Notes under the pieces: model-generated
Database searches by the model: none
What the model was told of the DNA's origin: nothing
What the model saw: only the letters and a program-made list of their open reading frames with translations
Origin: Ectothiorhodospira marina
Lineage (GTDB): Bacteria; Pseudomonadota; Gammaproteobacteria; Ectothiorhodospirales; Ectothiorhodospiraceae
DNA: 64,000 nucleotides
Reading direction: 5' to 3'
NCBI RefSeq assembly: GCF_900109495.1
Contig: NZ_FOAA01000011.1
Span: 57,036-121,035, forward strand
Shown here: in pieces, positions 8,747-20,900 of the stretch
How the letters are laid out: every line of letters begins with the position of its first letter
Numbering within the stretch: the first letter of the stretch is position 1
Made by a program: the position numbers and the translations under genes

Positions 8747-9264
8747 ACCTGTCCGGCCTTGTGGTCAGGCAGTCGGATCAGGCGTGTGCCCGACCAACGG
8801 TCGTGGAGCATGAATTTTTGCGGGTGGCGCAGGGTCCAGATCAGGCCGGCCACCACGATCAGCGCCACCACCAGGGCCACGGGCCACCAGCCCTGACGCC
8901 AGGCGTGCAGGCCTCCCAGCAGGAAAATCCACTGACTCATGGCCAGTACAAAGCGGCGCAAGGCCTGCACCCAGGTGGCTGGCTGGCCCTGAAAATTCAC
9001 CAGGCGCACGCGCCAGGTCTGCATGGCCAGGGTGATGCCGCTGTGAGTCCAGAACCAGCCGAAATAAAAAAACGCCACCCCGAGGATGAGCAGCACGTAG
9101 GCGGGATACAGGGGATGATCCACGGTCAGGCCGGTGACCACGGTCACCAACAGGGTGGTGAGCATCAGCGCCGACAGCGCCAGCAGGCCGTCATACATCC
9201 AGCAGGCCATGCGGCGCAGCAGTCCAACAGGTTTGTGCGAGGAGGGTTTCGCGGTTTCGGTCAT
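8743..9264 (-). CDS. RDD-family membrane protein
   Basis: A 173-residue protein with four predicted membrane helices. The RDD pattern is visible: an arginine near the N-terminus (LLRRMACWMYDGLLALSAL, with the Asp in the first helix) and a later LMQTWRVRLVNFQGQPATWVQALRRF, where the conserved Arg pair sits. The substrate is unknown; some RDD proteins are linked to ion or solute transport in halophiles and alkaliphiles, which is suggestive only. The gene is convergent with lptG and overlaps it by 4 bp. Confidence 0.85.
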   Translation of the reverse strand: MTETAKPSSHKPVGLLRRMACWMYDGLLALSALMLTTLLVTVVTGLTVDHPLYPAYVLLILGVAFFYFGWFWTHSGITLAMQTWRVRLVNFQGQPATWVQALRRFVLAMSQWIFLLGGLHAWRQGWWPVALVVALIVVAGLIWTLRHPQKFMLHDRWSGTRLIRLPDHKAGQV

Positions 9265-9389
9265 GGGGGAGCCTGGGTAAAGCGTGAGGAGCGGCCATTA
9301 TACTGATCCCCCCGGTAAGGAGAACCGGCCCTTACAAACGCAGCGCACAATCCTATACTCGGTAAACGAATGCTGACAGGATCAGCGCA

Positions 9390-9797
9390 ATGGCCACGAT
9401 GGTGAGGCAAACCATGGCAGAGGAAGAGCAATACGGCAGGCGGCATTTCCATCGGGTGACCTTCGAGGGTGTGGCCTTTCTCACCTTCGACAGCCCCGAT
9501 GAAATTCGCGTGGAACTGGTGGATCTGTCGCTGCAGGGTGTGCTGGTGCGAACCCCCACCCTGCTGCCACCCCGCAGGATGGGCGACTATGGTTATCTGC
9601 GGGTGCCGCTGGATTCGGAGAACAACATTCTGGTGATGGTGCAGGTGGTGCGCATGGATGGCCATGACCTGGGGCTGCGGGTCACCCAGATGGATCTGGA
9701 AAGTGCCCAGCATCTGCGTCGCCTGGTGGAGTTGAATCTGGGCGATGAGGCATTGCTCAGCCGTGATCTGGCCGCCCTGATGGACAGCGGGCCGTAG
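9390..9797 (+). CDS. PilZ-domain protein (c-di-GMP binding)
   Basis: A 135-residue cytoplasmic protein made of one PilZ domain: the arginine pair RRHFHRV near residue 17 and DLSLQGVLV near residue 47 are the two c-di-GMP contacts (RxxxR and [D/N]xSxxG). The ATG at 9390 is preceded by AGGA at good spacing; the in-frame ATG at 9414 (MAEEEQYGRRHF), behind GAGG, is also possible and would give 127 residues. It stands alone between the RDD and nfeD genes. Together with the EAL, FimX-like and second PilZ genes it adds to the c-di-GMP content of the window. Confidence 0.85.
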   Translation: MATMVRQTMAEEEQYGRRHFHRVTFEGVAFLTFDSPDEIRVELVDLSLQGVLVRTPTLLPPRRMGDYGYLRVPLDSENNILVMVQVVRMDGHDLGLRVTQMDLESAQHLRRLVELNLGDEALLSRDLAALMDSGP

Positions 9798-9879
9798 GGA
9801 AGGAAACCTTGCGCCGGTTCCCATGGTCAGAATCCCCTGATGCCTGTTGGCCCCAACGCTTGAAGGCTAGGCCGGTCCC

Positions 9880-11361
9880 ATGAAACGACTCGCAACGCCC
9901 TTTGCCCACCGAATCCTGATCTGGTGCCTGCTGTTGCTCGTGGGCGCCGGATGGGCCCTGTTCAGTCATGCCCAGGAGAACGGCAACAACGATGAACGGG
10001 GGGTGGGCGTGGTGCTGGATGTGGAGGGTGCCATCGGCCCGGCGACCAGCGATTACTTCGCACGCGGACTGCAATCGGCCCGGGAGATGAATGCCGAACT
10101 CGTGGTGGTCCGCATGGATACCCCGGGGGGGCTCGATACCTCCATGCGGGACATGATCAAGGCCATCCTTTCTTCCCCGGTGCCCGTGGCCACCTATGTC
10201 ACGCCCTCGGGGGCCCGTGCCGCCAGCGCCGGTACCTACCTTTTGTATGCCAGCCATGTGGCGGCCATGACCCCGGCCACCAACCTGGGTTCGGCCACAC
10301 CGGTGCAGATGGGAGGTCCGCCCGGCATGCCCGATGAAGATCAGGGCGAATCCGATAACGGGGAGGACAACGGTGCCAATGAGGCCGCCGATGGCGATGC
10401 GGAAACCACCGATGAGGGAGAGGCCGATCCTTCGGAGCCCCGCCGCGGCTCGACCGCCATGGAACGCAAGGTGCTGGAAGATGCCGCGGCCTACATCCGG
10501 GGTTTGGCCGAGTTGCGCGGACGCAACGCCGACTGGGCCGAGGCGGCGGTGCGCGAGGCCGTGAACCTGACCGCCACCGATGCCCTGGAAAAGAACGTGA
10601 TCGATGTGGTGGCGGAGGATATCCGGGATCTGCTGGGGCAGATTCATGGTCGCACGGTGAAGATGGACGTGGGTGAGCGGGAACTCAATACCGAAAACCT
10701 GGAACTGGTGGAAATCGAACCCGACTGGCGAACCCGCCTGTTGTCGGTGATCACCAACCCGAACATTGCCTACATCCTCATGCTGGTGGGCATTTACGGC
10801 ATCATCTTCGAACTGGCCAATCCAGGCAGCATTTTCCCGGGTGTGGTGGGGGCCATCAGTCTGGTCCTGGCCCTGTATGCCTTTCAGGTTCTGCCCATCA
10901 ACTATGCGGGTCTGGCGCTGATCGTTCTGGGGATTGGCTTCATGATTGCCGAGGCTTTTCTGCCCAGCTTCGGAATACTGGGTATCGGAGGTGTCGCCGC
11001 TTTCGTGGTCGGCTCCATCATCATGGTGGACGGGACCAACCTGCATATCTCCATCCCCCTGATTGGTGGCACGGCCCTGGTGTCCGCGGTGTTCTTCATC
11101 TGGGTGCTCAGCAAGCTGATGAAATTGCGCGGGAGGCAGGTGACCACCGGTCGAGAGGAGTTGATCGGGGCCCGGGGGGAGGCCTTGAAGGATTTCACCA
11201 AGGGATCCGGTCGGGTCTGGCTGCATAGCGAATCCTGGCTGGCCCAGTCTCAGATGCCCATCTCCAAGGGCGATGCAGTCCGCGTGACCGGCATGAACGG
11301 CCTGACGCTGACCGTCGAGCCCGTGTCTGATCAAGAAACTTCTACAGGAGTTGCAACATGA
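9880..11361 (+). CDS. NfeD-family membrane-bound ClpP-class serine protease
   Basis: A 493-residue long-form NfeD. An N-terminal signal helix (residues about 10-31) is followed by a ClpP-like protease domain with [17 protein letters not shown] and the nucleophile stretch [18 protein letters not shown]. Then come four hydrophobic helices (about 290-410) and a C-terminal OB-fold NfeD domain ([16 protein letters not shown] to the end). Around residues 146-190 there is an unusually acidic low-complexity insert ([20 protein letters not shown]). The stop overlaps the slipin start by ATGA; long NfeD and slipin genes are usually paired, the protease cleaving the slipin in archaeal examples. Confidence 0.9.
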   Translation: MKRLATPFAHRILIWCLLLLVGAGWALFSHAQENGNNDERGVGVVLDVEGAIGPATSDYFARGLQSAREMNAELVVVRMDTPGGLDTSMRDMIKAILSSPVPVATYVTPSGARAASAGTYLLYASHVAAMTPATNLGSATPVQMGGPPGMPDEDQGESDNGEDNGANEAADGDAETTDEGEADPSEPRRGSTAMERKVLEDAAAYIRGLAELRGRNADWAEAAVREAVNLTATDALEKNVIDVVAEDIRDLLGQIHGRTVKMDVGERELNTENLELVEIEPDWRTRLLSVITNPNIAYILMLVGIYGIIFELANPGSIFPGVVGAISLVLALYAFQVLPINYAGLALIVLGIGFMIAEAFLPSFGILGIGGVAAFVVGSIIMVDGTNLHISIPLIGGTALVSAVFFIWVLSKLMKLRGRQVTTGREELIGARGEALKDFTKGSGRVWLHSESWLAQSQMPISKGDAVRVTGMNGLTLTVEPVSDQETSTGVAT

Positions 11362-12242
11362 TAACAGCCCTTCTGGCCCCCCTGGCCCTGATTCTGGGCC
11401 TGCTGATCCTGTCGATACGGATCCTGCCTGAGTATGAACGTGGCGTGATCTTCTTCTTGGGGCGCTTCCAGGCGGTGAAGGGCCCCGGCCTGATCATCGT
11501 CATCCCCGGGATTCAACAGATGGTTCGCGTGGATCTGCGCGTGATCACCCTGGATGTGCCCAGCCAGGACGTCATCTCCCAGGACAACGTGACGGTAAGG
11601 GTCAACGCGGTGCTCTATTTCCGGGTGGTGGATCCGGAAAAGGCGATCATCCAGGTGGAGGACTTCAATAACGCCACCAGTCAGCTGGCCCAGACCACCC
11701 TGCGTTCGGTGCTGGGGAAGCATGACCTGGATGAGATGCTCTCGGAACGGGACAAGCTCAATGACGATATCCAGACCATCCTGGACCAGCAGACTGATAG
11801 CTGGGGCATCAAGGTGGCCAACGTGGAGATCAAGCACGTGGATCTCAACGAGAGCATGATCCGCGCCATTGCCCGCCAGGCCGAGGCCGAACGTGAACGG
11901 CGAGCCAAGGTCATCCACGCCCAGGGTGAATTGCAGGCGGCGGTCAAGCTCACCGAGGCGGCTGACATCATGTCGGGCAACCCTCAGGCGCTGCAATTGC
12001 GCTATCTGCAAACCATGAGCGACATGGCCACGGATAACGCCTCCACCATCGTCTTCCCGTTCCCCTTCGACATGCTCAAGGCCTTCATGGGGAGCGATGA
12101 TTCCGGTCCCCAGGGGGGCGGCGCAGGCAAGCCCTCCCGGCCGGCCAAGACGTTGGAAGAGGCTGCCCAGACCACCGTGGCTGCCGACGAAGGACCGGCG
12201 GAGGATACGACGCTGCCGCGCCGCCCCAAGGATGATAAATGA
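11358..12242 (+). CDS. Slipin (SPFH/stomatin-like membrane protein)
   Basis: A 294-residue protein with one N-terminal membrane helix (residues about 4-22) and an SPFH/band-7 domain ([48 protein letters not shown]) followed by a charged helical stretch ending [22 protein letters not shown]. It is thought to form membrane microdomain oligomers with NfeD. The C-terminal 50 residues are low complexity. It is translationally coupled at both ends, overlapping nfeD upstream and xerD downstream by ATGA. Confidence 0.93.
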   Translation: MITALLAPLALILGLLILSIRILPEYERGVIFFLGRFQAVKGPGLIIVIPGIQQMVRVDLRVITLDVPSQDVISQDNVTVRVNAVLYFRVVDPEKAIIQVEDFNNATSQLAQTTLRSVLGKHDLDEMLSERDKLNDDIQTILDQQTDSWGIKVANVEIKHVDLNESMIRAIARQAEAERERRAKVIHAQGELQAAVKLTEAADIMSGNPQALQLRYLQTMSDMATDNASTIVFPFPFDMLKAFMGSDDSGPQGGGAGKPSRPAKTLEEAAQTTVAADEGPAEDTTLPRRPKDDK

Positions 12243-13135
12243 CCCAGGCGTCGCCGGTGATCGACCGGTTTCTCGACGCGATGTGGATGGAACATGGCCT
12301 GAGCGAGCATACCCTGGCCGCCTATCGTTCGGACCTGTCCGGTCTGGAGCGCTGGTTGGACGGGCAGGGGGGTGATCTGGCTGGGGCAGACCGTCATCTG
12401 TTGCTGGCTTACCTGGCGCAGCGCCTCGAGCAGGGGGCTCGGCCTCGGAGCATGGCGCGTCTGCTCTCCACCCTGCGGCGTTTCTATGGGCACTTGCTGC
12501 AAGTCGGGCAGATCCGTGAGGATCCCACGGTACGTATCGACGCACCACGACTGGGTCGCCCCCTGCCGGATAGCCTCACGGAGGCAGAAGTGGATGCCCT
12601 CCTGGCGGCGCCGGACACGGAGGACACCACGGGCCTGCGTGACCGGGCCATGCTGGAACTGCTGTATGCCACGGGGCTGCGTGTCTCGGAGTTGGTGGGC
12701 TTGCGGCTCGGGCAGGTGAGTCTGAACCATGGTGTGGTACGCACCCAGGGCAAAGGGGGCAAGGAGCGCCTGGTGCCCCTGGGGGAGGAGGCCCTGGACT
12801 GGCTGGAGCGTTACCTGGCCGAATCCCGCCCGGGGTTGATGCAGGGGCATGGACAGTCCGAAGCCCTGTTCGTGACTCGCCGTGGGGCGGGGATGACCCG
12901 CCAGGCCTTCTGGTACATGATCCGCCGTCGTGCCCAGACGGCGGGCATTCACAAGCCTCTGTCGCCTCACACCCTGCGACACGCCTTTGCCACACACCTG
13001 CTCAACCATGGCGCCGATCTGCGGGTCGTACAGATGCTGCTGGGGCATTCCAGCCTCTCCACCACGCAGATCTACACCCACGTGGCCCGGGAGCGGCTCA
13101 AGACGTTGCATGCGACGCATCATCCCCGGGGCTGA
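12239..13135 (+). CDS. xerD: Tyrosine recombinase XerD
   Basis: A 298-residue site-specific recombinase, the exact usual length of XerD, which resolves chromosome dimers at dif together with XerC. The N-terminal SAM-like core-binding domain ([19 protein letters not shown]) is followed by the catalytic domain: Arg in [13 protein letters not shown], Lys in the [14 protein letters not shown] hairpin, [27 protein letters not shown] with the nucleophilic Tyr. XerD rather than XerC is favoured by length and by dsbC next door, as in E. coli. The ATG overlaps the slipin stop, an unusual partner for xerD. Confidence 0.92.
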   Translation: MTQASPVIDRFLDAMWMEHGLSEHTLAAYRSDLSGLERWLDGQGGDLAGADRHLLLAYLAQRLEQGARPRSMARLLSTLRRFYGHLLQVGQIREDPTVRIDAPRLGRPLPDSLTEAEVDALLAAPDTEDTTGLRDRAMLELLYATGLRVSELVGLRLGQVSLNHGVVRTQGKGGKERLVPLGEEALDWLERYLAESRPGLMQGHGQSEALFVTRRGAGMTRQAFWYMIRRRAQTAGIHKPLSPHTLRHAFATHLLNHGADLRVVQMLLGHSSLSTTQIYTHVARERLKTLHATHHPRG

Positions 13136-13243
13136 ACCCAAGCCTTCCGGGATGGTCTTTTGATCAGCGCCCCTAGTAATATGACCCGCGTTTCAGTCCG
13201 GTGACACCGCGACCGCGGCCTACTACATTCCAAGAGTTGAACC

Positions 13244-13978
13244 ATGCCCAGCTACCGCATTGTCCTTGTCATGATCGTCCTGCTGGCCCTGCCGGGCCTT
13301 TCCCATGCCGACGCCGATGTTCCCCGCGAGTTGCGCGAGCGCATCGAAACCCTGGCGCCTAACGCCCAGGTCAGCAACGTGAGTGAAACCCCCATCGAGA
13401 ACCTGTACGAAGTGCGCTTTGGTGCGCAGATCTTCTATATGAGCGGGGATGGCCGTTACGTGCTGGAGGGGGAGATGGTGGAACTGGACACACGCCAGAA
13501 TCTCACCGCATCGGCCCGTTCCCAGGGGCGTCAGGAAATCCTGAAAGACCTGAGCGAAGACAGCATGGTGGTTTTTCCGGCCGAGGGTGAGGCCCGTCAT
13601 GCCATCACTGTCTTCACCGATGTGGACTGCCCCTACTGCCGACGTTTGCACGATGAGGTGGCCGATCTGAATGAGCAGGGTGTGACCGTTCGTTACCTGA
13701 TGTTCCCCCGCGCTGGTGAAGGCTCCGAGACCTACGAGAAGATGGTGTCCATCTGGTGTGCCGATGATCGCGCTCAGGCGATGGATCAGGCCAAGTCCGG
13801 TGACTCCATCAACCGGGATGCGTGTGAAACGCCGGTGCGTGAACACCTGCGGGCGGGGCAGATGATGGGCGTGAATGGCACGCCGGCCATTGTGTTGGAG
13901 AGTGGCGACATGATTCCCGGTTACCGTCCAGCGGGTGAGATTGTCCAGATGATTCAGCACGTATCCGGTGGTCGTTGA
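13244..13978 (+). CDS. dsbC: Thiol:disulfide isomerase DsbC
   Basis: A 244-residue periplasmic protein. A signal peptide (residues 1-22, cleavage after LSHA) precedes the dimerization domain (LYEVRFGAQIFYMSGDGRYVLEGEMVEL) and the thioredoxin domain with the CPYC active site at Cys129/Cys132 and the cis-proline stretch VNGTPAIV. A second cysteine pair (WCADD, DACET) is also normal for DsbC. It repairs wrong disulfides and is kept reduced by DsbD, which is not in the window. xerD-dsbC is a conserved pair. Confidence 0.95.
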   Translation: MPSYRIVLVMIVLLALPGLSHADADVPRELRERIETLAPNAQVSNVSETPIENLYEVRFGAQIFYMSGDGRYVLEGEMVELDTRQNLTASARSQGRQEILKDLSEDSMVVFPAEGEARHAITVFTDVDCPYCRRLHDEVADLNEQGVTVRYLMFPRAGEGSETYEKMVSIWCADDRAQAMDQAKSGDSINRDACETPVREHLRAGQMMGVNGTPAIVLESGDMIPGYRPAGEIVQMIQHVSGGR

Positions 13979-14093
13979 TCCCGCCAGTGACTTGAAATCT
14001 GAATGTTTGCCCCGAGAGTAAAAAGGCATCCGCCGGCCCTCGGCCGGGGGCACACCCATTTGGTACAAGACAAGTTCAGTACAAGGTCCACTC

Positions 14094-14957
14094 ATGAGCA
14101 CTTCCCCGACCCTTATTGATGTCACCCAGGACAACTTTCACGCCGTCGTCATCGAGGGCTCGCAACAGCGCCCGGTACTGGTGGATTTCTGGGCGGATTG
14201 GTGTCAGCCCTGCCAGATGCTCATGCCCATCCTGGCCAAGCTGGTCGAGGAATATGCCGGTGGGTTTGTGCTCGCCAAGGTGAACAGCGACCAGCAACAG
14301 GAACTGGCCCTTCAATATGGCGTGCGCAGCCTCCCAACCGTATTGGTCTTCCGCGATGGCGAACCGGTGGATCAGTTCATGGGGGTGCAGCCGGAGTCCA
14401 CGATCCGTCAGTTGCTGGAGAAGCACCTGCCTGGGCCGGGTTCCGAGGCACGTGGGGCTGCACGGGAAGCGCTGAAAGCGGGGGATGCCAACGCCGCCTT
14501 GGCCCAACTGGAGATTGCACGCGAGGCCAACCCGGAGGATGAGGCGCTCAAGATCGATCAGGCGCGTGCCCTGCTGATGCTGGGCCGCGTGGATGAGGCA
14601 GAGGCCGTGATGAAAACGGTGCCCGTGCATCTTCACCAGGAGGATGCGGGTCGGCGCGTGGACGCTGAGCTTCGGCTGGCCCGGGCGCGCGGCGATCTGG
14701 CAGAGCTCCCCGCCCTGGAGGCCCGCCTGGACGAGCACCCGGACGACCCGGAGGCACTGCACCGGGTGGGGGCCGCGAGGCTTCTGGAAGGCGAATACGA
14801 GCCGGGTCTGGCCATGCTCATGCAGCTCATGAAAAAACATCGCCAGTATGGCGAGGATGCGGGCCACAAGGGGCTGCTGGCGGCGTTCGAGTTGCTGGGA
14901 GCCCGGCATCCGCTGGTGAATGACTATCGTCGCAAGATGATGGCGCTGATGTTCTGA
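14094..14957 (+). CDS. cnoX: Thioredoxin-TPR holdase (CnoX/YbbN family)
   Basis: A 287-residue cytoplasmic protein with an N-terminal thioredoxin domain (residues about 8-112; active site WCQPC at Cys37/Cys40; cis-Pro stretch VRSLPTVLVF) and a C-terminal half of tetratricopeptide-like helices (GDANAALAQLEIAREANPEDEALKIDQAR and on). This is the YbbN/CnoX layout, a chaperone that protects substrates during oxidative stress and delivers them to GroEL. E. coli CnoX has lost the redox pair; here both cysteines are kept, so oxidoreductase activity is possible. Confidence 0.9.
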   Translation: MSTSPTLIDVTQDNFHAVVIEGSQQRPVLVDFWADWCQPCQMLMPILAKLVEEYAGGFVLAKVNSDQQQELALQYGVRSLPTVLVFRDGEPVDQFMGVQPESTIRQLLEKHLPGPGSEARGAAREALKAGDANAALAQLEIAREANPEDEALKIDQARALLMLGRVDEAEAVMKTVPVHLHQEDAGRRVDAELRLARARGDLAELPALEARLDEHPDDPEALHRVGAARLLEGEYEPGLAMLMQLMKKHRQYGEDAGHKGLLAAFELLGARHPLVNDYRRKMMALMF

Positions 14958-14968
14958 GCCGGGCTTGA

Positions 14969-16972
<2,004 letters not shown>

Positions 16973-16979
16973 GCGGGGC

Positions 16980-17200
16980 CAGAAGCCCCTCTCCCCTCAC
17001 CCCAGCCCCTCTCCCCGGAGGGGAGAGGGGCTGAACTCCCTTCTTACCTGCGGTGAGAATGTGTTCGGAGATGAGGGGTTAAACTCCCTTCTCCCCCGCG
17101 GGGAGAAGGGCGGGGATGAGGGGCACGGCGGGCACTGTGCCGGGGTTTTTCCCTCATTCCAACCCCCTTTCCTCGAACAAGGAGAGGGGCTTAACTTCAG
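16980..17200. repeat. Palindromic intergenic repeat cluster after parE
   Basis: At least three elements of the CCCTCACCCC family in a row: a CTCTCCCC/GGGGAGAG hairpin near 17010-17030, a second copy with AAACTCCCTTCTCCCC and GGGGAGAAGGGCGGGGATGAGGGG near 17080-17120 ending GGCGGGCACTGTGCC, and a degenerate third near 17160-17195. It fills the whole gap between parE and the next gene and probably forms stem-loops at the 3' end of the parE message. Confidence 0.8.
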
Positions 17201-17218
17201 GAATCGACAGGTATACAC

Positions 17219-17452
17219 GTGGCAAAACCAATGGTTGGATTCGGAACGCGCCTGGGGCTGATCCTGCTCAGCTTCGCGGGCATCATCATCGCCATGACCG
17301 GTATTCTGGAGCTGGCCTCCGGCGGCGTGGGCAGCTTCTATCCGCCTGAGTGGCGTTTTCCCGGCTACGCTGTGGTCATGATCGTTGGCGGGTATCTGAT
17401 GATGGCGCCCATGGGCTGGATCTACATGCGGGATGCCAAAACCGATGACTGA
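17219..17452 (+). CDS. Small two-helix membrane protein, unknown function
   Basis: A 77-residue protein with two hydrophobic helices (LGLILLSFAGIIIAMTGILEL and YAVVMIVGGYLMMAPMGWIYM) joined by a short loop. The GTG at 17219 is used here; an ATG at 17231 would shorten it by four residues. Only 13 bp separate it from parC, so the two are likely cotranscribed. GC-rich codon use matches its neighbours, which supports it being real. I do not recognise the family. Confidence 0.65.
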   Translation: MAKPMVGFGTRLGLILLSFAGIIIAMTGILELASGGVGSFYPPEWRFPGYAVVMIVGGYLMMAPMGWIYMRDAKTDD

Positions 17453-17465
17453 GTTCCGCTGATCC

Positions 17466-19712
17466 ATGAGCCATCTCGAACTGAACCTGGACGGCGTTGA
17501 ACAGCAGCCGCTGCGCACCTTTACGGAAAAGGCGTACCTGGACTATTCCATGTACGTCATCCTGGATCGTGCACTGCCCCACGTGGGCGATGGCCTCAAG
17601 CCCGTGCAGCGGCGGCTGATCTATGCCATGAGTGAGCTGGGCCTGTCGGCCCTGTCCAAACACAAGAAGTCCGCCCGTACCGTGGGCGATGTGCTCGGCA
17701 AGTACCATCCCCATGGGGATTCCGCCTGTTATGAGGCCATGGTGCTGCTGGCGCAGCCTTTCTCATCCCGTTATCCGTTTGTGGACGGGCAGGGCAACTG
17801 GGGCTCCCCGGATGATCCCAAGTCCTTTGCCGCCATGCGCTACACTGAGGCGCGCCTGTCCCCCTACGCCCAGTTGCTCCTCTCGGAGCTGGGGCAGGGC
17901 ACGGCGGATTGGGTACCCAACTTCGATGGCACCATGGAAGAACCCAAGGTGCTGCCGGCCCGATTGCCCAACGTCCTGTTGAATGGCGGCTCGGGAATTG
18001 CCGTGGGGATGGCCACCGACATCCCACCCCACAATCTTCGTGAGGTGGCGCGTGCCTGCATCTGCCTGCTGGAAAACCCGGATGCCGGGCTGGAGCAGAT
18101 CTGCGAGCACATTCAGGGTCCGGATTTCCCCACCGAGGCGGAGATCATTACACCACGCCGGGAACTCATGGCCCTGTATCGCACCGGTCATGGCAGCCTG
18201 CGCATGCGTGCCCGCTTTGAGCGGGAGAATGGTGACATCATCGTCACGGCACTGCCATTCCAGGTGTCCGGGGCCAAGGTGCTTGAGCAGATCGCAGGGC
18301 AGATGAATGCCAAGAAACTGCCCATGGTGGAAGACCTGCGGGACGAGTCGGACCATGAGCATCCCACCCGTCTGGTGATCACACCCCGCTCCAACCGTGT
18401 GGATCTGGAGGGCCTGATGGCCCACCTGTTCGCCACCACCGACCTGGAGCGCAGTTACCGGGTCAATCTGAACCTGATTGGTCTGGATGGCCGGCCCCAG
18501 GTGAAAAGTCTGCCGGTGCTGCTGGCCGAGTGGCTGGAATTCAGGGTCGAGACGGTGCGCCGTCGCCTGCAGTGGCGCCTGGACAAGGTGCTCAAGCGTC
18601 TGCACGTCCTGGAAGGCCTGCTGATCGCCTACCTGAATATCGATGAGGTGATCCGTATCATCCGTGAGCATGACGCGCCCAAGCCTGTGCTCGTGGAGCG
18701 CTTTGGTCTCACGGACATCCAGGCTGAGGCCATCCTGGAACTCAAGCTGCGCCACCTGGCCCGCCTGGAGGAGATGAAGATCCGCGGCGAGCAGGATGAG
18801 CTGGAGCAGGAGCGGGATCATCTGCAGTCGGTACTGGGTGCCGATGCCAGGCTGCGTGGTCTGGTGCGTGACGAGATCGAAGCGGATGCAGAGAAATTCG
18901 GCGATGATCGCCGCTCGCCCATCGTTGAGCGTGCTGCGGCCCAGGCCCTGGATGAGTCTGCTCTGGTCCCCGCCGAACCCCTCACCGTGGTGCTATCGAA
19001 GATGGGATGGGTGCGCGCCGCCAAGGGGCATGAGGTGGATGCCCAGGGGCTGAATTACAAGTCTGGCGATGCCTATCAATCCGATACACAGGGGCGAAGC
19101 AACCAGCAGGCCGTATTCCTGGATTCCACGGGGCGCACCTACGCCCTGGCCGCGCATACCCTGCCATCAGCTCGAGGGCAGGGTGAGCCGATCTCGGGGC
19201 GGCTGTCGCCACCCGATGGGGCACGCTTCGTGGGGGTGATGATGGGGGCAGGGGAGGACCTGTATCTGATGTCCACCGATCACGGTTACGGCTTCATCTG
19301 CCGCCTGGAGGATATGATCTCCCGTAATCGCGCTGGCAAGGCGGTGATCACCGTGCCCCAGGGGGCCAGCGTGCGTCACCCCATGCGGGTGCGCGACCCT
19401 CAGCACCAGTATCTGGCGGCGGCCACCACCGACGGTTATCTGTTGCTTCTCCCCCTCTCGGAGCTGCCCTGCATGCCCCGGGGCAAGGGCAACAAGATCA
19501 TCAACGTCCCCGCTGCCCGCCTCAAGGCCGGTGAGGAGTTCCTGGCAGACCTGACCCTATTGGACGCCGGTGACAGCCTCACCGTGGTGGCCGGCAAGAA
19601 GTTCAAGACCCTCAAGCCGGATGAATGGCGGGAATACCTGGGAGAACGCGGCCGACGCGGCACCAAGCTGCCCCGAGGCTTCCAGAAAGTGGACATCCTC
19701 AGGCCTAATTGA
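17466..19712 (+). CDS. parC: DNA topoisomerase IV subunit A
   Basis: A 748-residue subunit that cuts and rejoins DNA. The breakage-reunion domain has the catalytic Tyr at about residue 126 in [11 protein letters not shown]. The quinolone-determining region reads [15 protein letters not shown] with Ser86 and Glu90 at the positions of E. coli Ser80 and Glu84, so the usual resistance changes are absent. The C-terminal third forms the beta-pinwheel (for example [24 protein letters not shown]). Length and sequence fit ParC rather than GyrA. Confidence 0.96.
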   Translation: MSHLELNLDGVEQQPLRTFTEKAYLDYSMYVILDRALPHVGDGLKPVQRRLIYAMSELGLSALSKHKKSARTVGDVLGKYHPHGDSACYEAMVLLAQPFSSRYPFVDGQGNWGSPDDPKSFAAMRYTEARLSPYAQLLLSELGQGTADWVPNFDGTMEEPKVLPARLPNVLLNGGSGIAVGMATDIPPHNLREVARACICLLENPDAGLEQICEHIQGPDFPTEAEIITPRRELMALYRTGHGSLRMRARFERENGDIIVTALPFQVSGAKVLEQIAGQMNAKKLPMVEDLRDESDHEHPTRLVITPRSNRVDLEGLMAHLFATTDLERSYRVNLNLIGLDGRPQVKSLPVLLAEWLEFRVETVRRRLQWRLDKVLKRLHVLEGLLIAYLNIDEVIRIIREHDAPKPVLVERFGLTDIQAEAILELKLRHLARLEEMKIRGEQDELEQERDHLQSVLGADARLRGLVRDEIEADAEKFGDDRRSPIVERAAAQALDESALVPAEPLTVVLSKMGWVRAAKGHEVDAQGLNYKSGDAYQSDTQGRSNQQAVFLDSTGRTYALAAHTLPSARGQGEPISGRLSPPDGARFVGVMMGAGEDLYLMSTDHGYGFICRLEDMISRNRAGKAVITVPQGASVRHPMRVRDPQHQYLAAATTDGYLLLLPLSELPCMPRGKGNKIINVPAARLKAGEEFLADLTLLDAGDSLTVVAGKKFKTLKPDEWREYLGERGRRGTKLPRGFQKVDILRPN

Positions 19713-19716
19713 GGAA

Positions 19717-19813
19717 AAGCAGGAAAAGGGGACAGACCCCTTTTTCTCTTTCCTCTTTGACCCTTTTCCCGCCTGGTAGCTGAGAAAAAGGGGTCTGTCC
19801 CCTTTTCCTGCTT
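19717..19813. repeat. Perfect 32-bp inverted repeat (GGGGACAGACCCC family)
   Basis: The arms 19717-19748 and 19782-19813 are exact reverse complements, 32 bp each, with a 33-bp loop that is itself pyrimidine-rich. Each arm contains AAAAGGGGACAGACCCC, a motif found in many genomes as a REP-like element linked to REP-associated tyrosine transposases. It starts five bases after the parC stop and so could also end the parC transcript. No transposase gene lies nearby. Confidence 0.9.
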
Positions 19814-19823
19814 GTGGGGCGCG

Positions 19824-19852
19824 CTTGAATTTTTAACTGGAAACCCCATCTA
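19824..19852 (+). promoter_or_regulatory. sigma32 heat-shock promoter of htpX
   Basis: CTTGAA at 19824-19829 and CCCCATCTA at 19844-19852 with a 14-bp spacer, an essentially perfect RpoH promoter (CTTGAA-N13-15-CCCCATNT). Transcription would begin near 19860, 37 bases before the htpX ATG. htpX is a known heat-shock gene in E. coli, so element and gene agree. Confidence 0.85.
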
Positions 19853-19896
19853 ATAAGCCGGTTAGAATCGGCAATCTTCTCATTGACGGAGAGAAC

Positions 19897-20787
19897 ATGA
19901 AGCGTATCGCCCTTTTCCTGGCCACTAACCTGGCCATTATCGTGGTGCTCAGTATCACCCTGCGGATTCTGGGCGTGGAACAGATCCTGGATGAGTCAGG
20001 CACTGGCCTGAATCTGAATGCCCTGCTGATCTTCGCGCTGGTGTTTGGTTTCGGTGGCTCGTTCATCTCCCTGGCCATCTCCAAATGGATGGCCAAGAAG
20101 ACCATGGGTGTCAAGGTGATTGAACAGCCCGGCAACCCTACCGAACAGTGGCTGGTGGATACCGTGCGTCGTCAGGCCAAGCAGGCCGGGATCGGCATGC
20201 CCGAGGTGGGTGTTTTCGACTCCCCCGACCCCAACGCCTTTGCCACCGGCATGAGCAAGAATAACGCCCTCGTTGCGGTGAGCACGGGCCTGATGCAAAA
20301 CATGGGGCAGGATGAGGTGGAAGCCGTTTTGGGTCACGAAGTGAGTCACGTGGCCAATGGTGACATGGTGACGCTGGCCCTGATCCAGGGGGTGGTGAAC
20401 ACCTTCGTGATCTTCCTGGCTCGGGTGATCGGGCATTTCGTGGATCGGGTGGTGTTCAAGAACGAAGAGGGCCACGGGCCTGCCTTCTGGATTGCCACCA
20501 TCGTTGCGGAGATCGTCCTGGCCATCCTGGCCTCCATCATCGTGATGTGGTTCTCCCGCCAACGGGAGTTCCGCGCCGACACCGGTGGTGCCAGTCTTTC
20601 CAGTCGGGACAAGATGATCTCGGCCCTGGAACGTCTGCGTGCCGCCCAGGGTCAGCCGTCGCAGATGCCGGATCAGATGCAGGCGTTCGGTATTCGGGGC
20701 GGTGGTGTGACCCAGGGCCTCAAGCGCCTGTTCATGACGCATCCGCCCCTGGAAGAGCGGATCATGGCGCTGAAGTCCGGGCGCTGA
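19897..20787 (+). CDS. htpX: Membrane protease HtpX (M48)
   Basis: A 296-residue inner-membrane zinc metalloprotease for misfolded membrane proteins. Two N-terminal helices (residues 5-25 and 35-55) are followed by the zinc site [11 protein letters not shown] (His147, Glu148, His151), two more helices, and the later glutamate ligand region [12 protein letters not shown]. The C-terminus ends [15 protein letters not shown], as in HtpX. The start at 19897 is behind ACGGAGAGAAC. The gene stands alone with its own sigma32 promoter. Confidence 0.96.
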   Translation: MKRIALFLATNLAIIVVLSITLRILGVEQILDESGTGLNLNALLIFALVFGFGGSFISLAISKWMAKKTMGVKVIEQPGNPTEQWLVDTVRRQAKQAGIGMPEVGVFDSPDPNAFATGMSKNNALVAVSTGLMQNMGQDEVEAVLGHEVSHVANGDMVTLALIQGVVNTFVIFLARVIGHFVDRVVFKNEEGHGPAFWIATIVAEIVLAILASIIVMWFSRQREFRADTGGASLSSRDKMISALERLRAAQGQPSQMPDQMQAFGIRGGGVTQGLKRLFMTHPPLEERIMALKSGR

Positions 20788-20799
20788 GATCGGCGCGTT

Positions 20800-20895
20800 C
20801 GCCCCTCACCCCACCCCCCCCTTCTCCCCCAAGGGGAGACGGGCTAGAACTCCCTTCTCCCCTTGGGGGAGAAGGGTCGGGGATGAGGGGAGAGG
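20800..20895. repeat. Palindromic intergenic repeat after htpX
   Basis: CCCCTCACCCCACCCC followed by two hairpins (CTTCTCCCCCAAGGGGAGACG and CTTCTCCCCTTGGGGGAGAAG) and GGGGATGAGGGG. It fills the gap between the convergent htpX and FimX-like genes and could act as a bidirectional stem-loop terminator, though no T-run follows either stem. Confidence 0.8.
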
Positions 20896-20900
20896 GGGCT

